64,000 bases of DNA from Cyathus striatus (lineage: Eukaryota > Basidiomycota > Agaricomycetes > Agaricales > Nidulariaceae): NCBI GenBank assembly GCA_025738555.1, contig JAOVFP010000006.1:3596001-3660000 (forward strand), given 5' to 3'. The notes beneath the pieces were generated by a model that was not told the DNA's origin, searched no databases, and saw only the letters and a list, made by a program, of their open reading frames with translations. The position numbers were made by a program, and so were the translations under genes. Positions 59,301-64,000 of the stretch are shown piece after piece (position 1 is the stretch's first letter; each line of letters begins with the position of its first letter).

Positions 59301-60731
59301 TGAAGGTCATGCACATCATGTCACATCTGTAGCATTTTCTCCAGATGGTAAGCATGTAGTATCTGGCTCATGGGACAGGACTGTGAGAATATGGGATGTG
59401 AAGAGTGGCACAATTGCTTTTGGTCCATTTGAAGGTCTTGAAGGTCACAAACATTATGTTTCATCTGTAGTGTTCTCTTCAGATGGAAAGAAAGTAGTAT
59501 CTGGCTCATGGGATAAAACTGTGAGAATATGGGATGTAGCAAGTCACACAATGACTGCTGTTCAGTTTGAGGGTCACACAAGTTGTATCACATCTGTAGC
59601 ATTTTCTCCTGATGGAAAGCAAGTGGTATCTGGCTCAGATGACAATACTGTGATAATATGGAATGTGGAGAGTGGTACAATAGCTGCTGGTCCATATGAA
59701 GGTCACAAGGATATTGTTTCCTCTGTAGCATTTTCTCCAGATGGAAAATATGTGATATCTGGTTCTTATGACACAACTGTGAGAATATGGGAGATAGAGA
59801 GTGCCACAATTGCTGCTAGTCTATTGAAAGATCACACACTTGAAGTCACATCTGTAGCATATTCTCCAGATGGAAAGCAAGTGGTATCTGGTTCATGGGA
59901 CAAAACTGTGAGAATATGGGATGTAGAGAGTGGAACAATTGCTGCTGGCCCATTAGAAGGTCATACAGATAAGGTTACATCTGTAGGATTTTCTCCAGAT
60001 GGAAATCTAGTGGTATCTGGTTCAAATGATAAAACTGTGAGAATATGGGATGTAAACAGTGGCTTGATTGCTGCTGGTCCATTTAAAGGGCACACAGATA
60101 ATGTTACATCTGTAGCATTTTCTCCAGATGGAAAAAAAATGGTATCTGGCTCATTAGACCACACTGTAAGAATATGGGATGTGGAAAGTAACATGATTGC
60201 TACTGCAAAATTTGAAGGAAAACAAGATATTTTCAGATATATAACAATTTCTCCAGATATAACACAATTGGTATCTGGCACTGATAACAATACTATGACT
60301 ATACAAACCTTTTTGGATGGAATGCCAGAAACATTGGATATGAACAGACATTGTATCAGGTTGGTTTTTATTATTATATATAATATTGTTGCTATGCTGA
60401 ATAATTTTCAGAAAATTGCAGTTGACATCAGGTATTCCATGAATTCATCAAGATTATGTTGACTAACTGTATTTTAAATACAGTTCATTTAAAAAAATTA
60501 ATACCAATGGGTGGGTCATCCATATATATGACAACTCATGATAATGGCTGGGTTCAAGACAAGGATGGAAATTTGCTATTTTGGGTACCTGATTACCTGA
60601 GATCAATTCTATGTGATTTTGACACAATTTTCATTATTGGTAAACCTACTTTATGCAGATTAAGTCTCTCAAGATTTCACTGTGGGCTTGACTGGATAAA
60701 TTGTCTTACTACTGAGACAAGAACAAATTAG
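56382..60731 (+). CDS. NACHT-WD40 NLR receptor, 1381 aa, five exons
   Basis: Fungal NLR-type immune or incompatibility receptor, expected to be cytosolic: the WD40 part senses a ligand and the NACHT NTPase switches the protein on. Exons 56382-56628, 56681-58089, 58138-60359, 60412-60431 (20 bases) and 60484-60731 join with no internal stop. Residues 1-82 form a short N-terminus with an Asn-rich motif (NTNIQHSTLNAPGRD), not a known effector domain. NACHT: P-loop GYPGAGKS 94-101, Walker B VMVIDALDE about 191-199, IITSRP about 226-231. The helical post-NACHT region ends in the SAPHIYLSALPFSP linker. WD repeats span roughly 625-1290, thirteen regular ones of 43 residues in the middle, enough for two propellers. 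The C-terminal WVQDKDGNLLFWVP module is usual in basidiomycete NLRs. Full length; no damage seen. Confidence 0.92.
58489..60225 (+). repeat. Coding WD40 repeat array, 129-bp period
   Basis: Thirteen units, most exactly 129 bases, encode WD repeats of the NLR. Words such as GTGAGAATATGGGATGT and TTTTCTCCAGATGG recur almost unchanged. The fourth unit is irregular (longer, with an EQVTNVETTRDG insertion) and the seventh carries three extra codons (GLE). The array also creates long spurious minus-strand frames. Confidence 0.95.
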
Positions 60732-61030
60732 TTTAGTAGATGAATAGTACTACTAGTAGTATTATCATAATCTATATGCCAACATAGGTTGGCTAGGACA
60801 CTGTATGTAGAAGCTGTAAATTGTATATTTATATATTGTCTCCATAACATTCACCTGAGTGGTGTGGAACTATGAAGTGCCAATCTGGGGTTGTGGAGAG
60901 CTATAATGCTTCCTCATGTTCTACAGAATGCTATGTCAACTACATGGAATCACATAAATATTTGGTGATTGACATTAGGTATTGATTGTGGCACTTATCT
61001 ATATTGCCAAAACTGTGTTTTATGATGTTC
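60732..61030. other. NLR 3' flank
   Basis: AT-rich, no gene. It probably contains the NLR 3' untranslated region; no clear polyadenylation signal was chosen. Confidence 0.4.
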
Positions 61031-61033
61031 AAA

Positions 61034-61115
61034 ACTAAATATTCCCACTACCTTTTAAGGTAGTTGGGTTATAGGGTCATCCAGACCCCCATAAGGTGAT
61101 TTACAGGATCTTGAA
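61034..61115 (+). repeat. Dispersed repeat R1, copy 3
   Basis: Uninterrupted copy: TATTCCCACTACCTTTTAAG, GTAGTTGGGTTATAGGG and a TAAGGTGATTTACAGG motif, matching 47086/48237 most closely. Confidence 0.75.
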
Positions 61116-61934
61116 TGAGGTCTGAATCTGATTGTATGACACCCTGCAATGCTATATTATCAGCTGGCTGAAAAAGCATACAATTCATTCATTCTCTCTC
61201 TACTTTGTTTAATTCATTCTTATACTCAGATCACAAAATGGACTACAGTCACTATGTCAAACTCTTGAACTCATAGTATGGAGTGTACAAAAGGCTGATC
61301 CATACACTCATTATTACATTACACAAACTGTTAAACAGTAAATGTTATGCACTTGCACCATTCTCAAACCACACATTACCCCATCACCTTACCTTCAATA
61401 TATATAATAGGTAAATTCTATATGATGTTTATTGTTCTTATACATGCAACATAGTACCATTTGGTACCCTCAAAATGCTCAGGCTCACATAGGCACAGTG
61501 TTAATTCAAGTTTAGAAGTGAAACATACCCTTGCCTTAAAATTCCCAACTTGTACATTATGTCTGTCTCATCCCCACCTTCACAATTCATCAGAGTCATC
61601 ATTTTGTCCCCACAAGTAGAAGCACTGGCTTACACTTGTCTCATCTCCACCATCACAATTCACCATAGTTGTCATCTTGTCCCCATAAGCATGAGCACAA
61701 ATGCTGTCCCCTCAACCAACACTGTCAATATCTTGTGACTGGGCCTGATAAAGTCTCTTCCCCACCACCAGCACCAGTGCCTTTTCTTCTCTAGCACTGT
61801 CTCAGTCTTGTGTTAATCATGTATAAGTATCAACTTTCATGGCAGGCTATCAACATTGAAAACAGTTTCATTGCTCAAAGCCCAACTAGTAGTAATCAGT
61901 CATTGTACACTGTAGGGCTAATGTAGGGGGTAGT
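61116..61934. other. Gene-free region
   Basis: No gene. A loosely repeated CTGTCTCATCCCCACC..CACAATTCA unit occurs at about 61562 and 61638. The last 12 bases (61923-61934) are the left target duplication of the SINE. Confidence 0.45.
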
Positions 61935-62193
61935 ACAGGGCACAATGGCCTAGTGGTTCCATGTGCCTACTTCTGGTCCGATCCCAGGAGACTGAGGGTT
62001 CAATTCCCTGCCCCTGCACCCAACCAACAACACTTTTAGACACTGGTTGGTATCTGCCACTACCTCTTACTCTTAGGCCTACACAGGTCAGCACTTCATT
62101 ATATTTAAAATATAACAAACTGGACATGGAATTCAACCTTGTTGAACAGAAAATGTCCTGTGTTAAATCACAAGGTTCCACAAAAAAAAAAAA
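61935..62193 (+). mobile_element. tRNA-derived SINE, 259 bp
   Basis: The head is tRNA-like: A box TGGCCTAGTGG (about 61948), B box GGTTCAATTCC (about 61998) and a paired AGGG/CCCT T stem. An unrelated body follows, then an A-rich tail (62182-62193). A 12-bp direct repeat GTAGGGGGTAGT flanks it (61923-61934, 62194-62205), as expected from LINE-type target-primed insertion. It has landed at the edge of an R2 repeat. Confidence 0.85.
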
Positions 62194-62199
62194 GTAGGG

Positions 62200-62245
62200 G
62201 GTAGTGGGCATTGCCACTTGTCAGCCTTATTTCTTTATGCAATAC
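62200..62245 (+). repeat. Dispersed repeat R2, copy 3
   Basis: GGTAGTGGGCATTGCCACTTG then CAGCCTTATTTCTTTAT; matches 50839 closely. The SINE target site overlaps its start. Confidence 0.7.
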
Positions 62246-62630
62246 AACTTTTACTATTTAAATACTAAATGAATTGAAACCACCATAGGATTTGAGGGGG
62301 AAACCATGATTTTGGCAAGCACAACTGCATCTGTCAGTTGCTAGTGGCTTTAGATTGAAATTTTGAGTCTTGAGAGTGTGCTTGAGGTAGGTCTGAAAAG
62401 ATCAGACTTTGAGTTTTGATATAGAAAGAAACACACCAGTCTCACCATGCTCACCAAACCCCTGGCCAGCAGCACTTCACATGTACTCAACACATCTTGT
62501 CCAACCCAAGGCTGAAGGGATGTTTAATGTTAGAGGATAGGTTTGAACTGTGGGGCACATTCACTCAAGGTCTCCTGTGTCACTGCCTGCAGAATGGGAC
62601 CTCATATGCTCTATGCATCATATTTACCAT
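62246..62630. other. Gene-free region
   Basis: No gene, RNA or repeat recognised. Confidence 0.4.
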
Positions 62631-62634
62631 AAAT

Positions 62635-62860
62635 TGTGCATGAGTTTTATATTCACATTCACACTTAATTTAGTTAAGTTTGAGCACAAGCATGATAGGA
62701 ATATCTATCATGTTCATGCATATTTGCTGCTGCTTGTTTAGTATAACTTGTGCATGAGTGTTATATTCACATTCACACTTGATTTACTTGAGTTTGAGCA
62801 TGATCATGGTAGGGGATACCTATCATGCTCATGCATATTACTTGTATAGTATAACTTGCA
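62635..62860 (+). repeat. Two-copy tandem repeat, about 113 bp
   Basis: Two units share GTTATATTCACATTCACACTT-like and TATCATGCTCATGCATATT-like segments; the second starts near 62749. GAGCATG words continue further right at lower density. Confidence 0.7.
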
Positions 62861-64000
62861 TATGAATACAGGATATATATGCAAATTTCTATTTGGCAGT
62901 GAGCAGGAAATGTTGAGCATGGACATTCTTTATGTGACATAAATTAACTCATATATTAATTACTTGGTGTACTATGGCATGAACATATCTAAAGGTTATA
63001 TCAAATAGATCATGTGAGCATGATTTTAATATACTACAAATCCATGTTCATACTCTATTTATTGAGCATGAGTGTGGGTGTAAAATGTACTGTATGACCA
63101 CATATCCTTTAAATTGAATTCCATGCTCAACTATGTGAGCATTGAAATTCAACCCTGTGCATGAATTGAATAATTTCTACATGAGTGTTAAGAAATAGGC
63201 TATTATAATCAACTATGAAGTGGTTCACCTAAACACTGCTACTTTTGTATAGTGGCCAATTTACTGTCTGAATGATATTAATTTAAGCACCTGCACAGCA
63301 TGCTGGCACTATGCTTGTAACATGCAAATATTACTACATACATAGTACAGGCAAAGATGTTTTGCTGTTACTCCTAATTCCTATATATGTACACATACCA
63401 TGTATCAATGTGGGAAGAAAAGCTTGAGAAACTATCATATGCACACAGTCAGTGAAGGCTGATGAAGCTACCACAAAATGGCATAAGCTTCCAACACTGG
63501 AAGCAACCAGTAGCAACAGCAACCAGAATCAATTCCATTGGCATACCAAGCAGCACATTCAGCATAGCAAAGAGCTCATGGATTCAAACACAATATAAAT
63601 TGTTCTGAGAATCAGAAAGAAGACCATCACTACTTTATTCAATTTGTTCCAACCTCTCTCTGTAAACAGCAAAGGTAATCACTTTGGAGAACCAAGTTGG
63701 GTTGAGTTTTGTATCTTTGAGTCTTACAAGTAAATAAAAATCAACTTAAAGGAAGGATAGCACAGGAATTTCAAGCTCTGAAAATAATTGTGATGATGAG
63801 TTTGGTAATTGGTGAAAAGTAGTGATGAGCAAGGGGTACACTATACCCAGGAGGTATAGGGGTAGGGTACAGCAAGGGTATGGGTAAGGGTACAAGGGGT
63901 CTGGCTCAGCCTAAAGCCTATCATTAGCATAATTTAGGAAGTCAATACTATTAAACATATATTATTCATATTTTTGAACATTCAAGAGTGACTTATAAGT
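62861..64000. other. Gene-free AT-rich end of the window
   Basis: No gene is supported. Short frames lack motifs. A G/T-rich stretch at 63833-63900 repeats GGGTA words (AAGGGTATGGGTAAGGGTA), a low-complexity tract rather than a telomere. Confidence 0.4.

Noticed and set aside
58552..60351. Series of minus-strand frames under the WD40 region
   Set aside because: They recur with the 129-bp period of the WD repeats and mirror the plus-strand gene; no domain.
63833..63900. GGGTA-rich stretch considered as telomeric or subtelomeric
   Set aside because: Units are irregular and do not match TTAGGG; sequence continues normally after it.

Overview
The window looks like transposon-rich chromosomal DNA of a filamentous basidiomycete, probably an Agaricomycete. 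Genes carry short introns of about 46-76 bases with GT..AG borders. Two elements of the CxC5/CxC6 branch of the KDZ (Kyakuja-Dileera-Zisupton) transposases are present, a group I know from mushroom-forming fungi. A NACHT-WD40 NLR carries the C-terminal module typical of basidiomycete NLRs. I see no rRNA operon, no functional tRNA, no CRISPR array and almost no ordinary host gene. Placing the species would need database searches.

Layout. 1-4.8 kb: gene-free DNA with a 178-bp MITE and old diverged repeats. 4.9-6.5 kb: C/T-rich minisatellite. 8.2-13.1 kb: KDZ element copy 1 (companion gene A1 plus transposase B1). 13.3-21.3 kb: subterminal repeat block, CpG-retaining inserts and a second C/T-rich minisatellite split by a 4.5-kb hAT element with a perfect 8-bp target duplication. 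21.6-26.3 kb: KDZ copy 2 (A2 plus B2), with a (GGGAAA)n tract inside A2. 29-37 kb: short repeats, a small SANT-like gene, a decayed PIF/Harbinger element with two convergent genes, and a fragment of a mitochondrial pyruvate dehydrogenase kinase gene. Two 77-bp inverted repeats lie at 30.0 and 36.8 kb. 36.9-40.1 kb: a Tc1/mariner element with TIRs and TA duplication that carries a second, intact 435-codon gene. 40.2-55.7 kb: three degenerate copies of one large repeat, interrupted by a 1.5-kb foldback element (41.2-42.8) and a 1.1-kb Mutator-like element with 206-bp TIRs (47.1-48.2). 56.4-60.7 kb: an apparently intact five-exon NLR gene of 1381 codons. 61-64 kb: dispersed repeats and a tRNA-derived SINE with a 12-bp target duplication.

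How it fits together. Nearly everything is mobile or derived from mobile DNA, and elements are nested in each other: hAT in minisatellite, Mutator-like in repeat R1, SINE in repeat R2, foldback in the large repeat. Many transposase genes are broken by TGA codons where arginine is expected. That pattern fits C-to-T decay at CpG, as from cytosine methylation or a mild RIP-like process. The two clearly open multi-exon genes are the NLR and the mariner passenger gene. The NLR has about 15 WD repeats, the central ones nearly identical except at a few positions, as expected of a fast-evolving self/non-self receptor.
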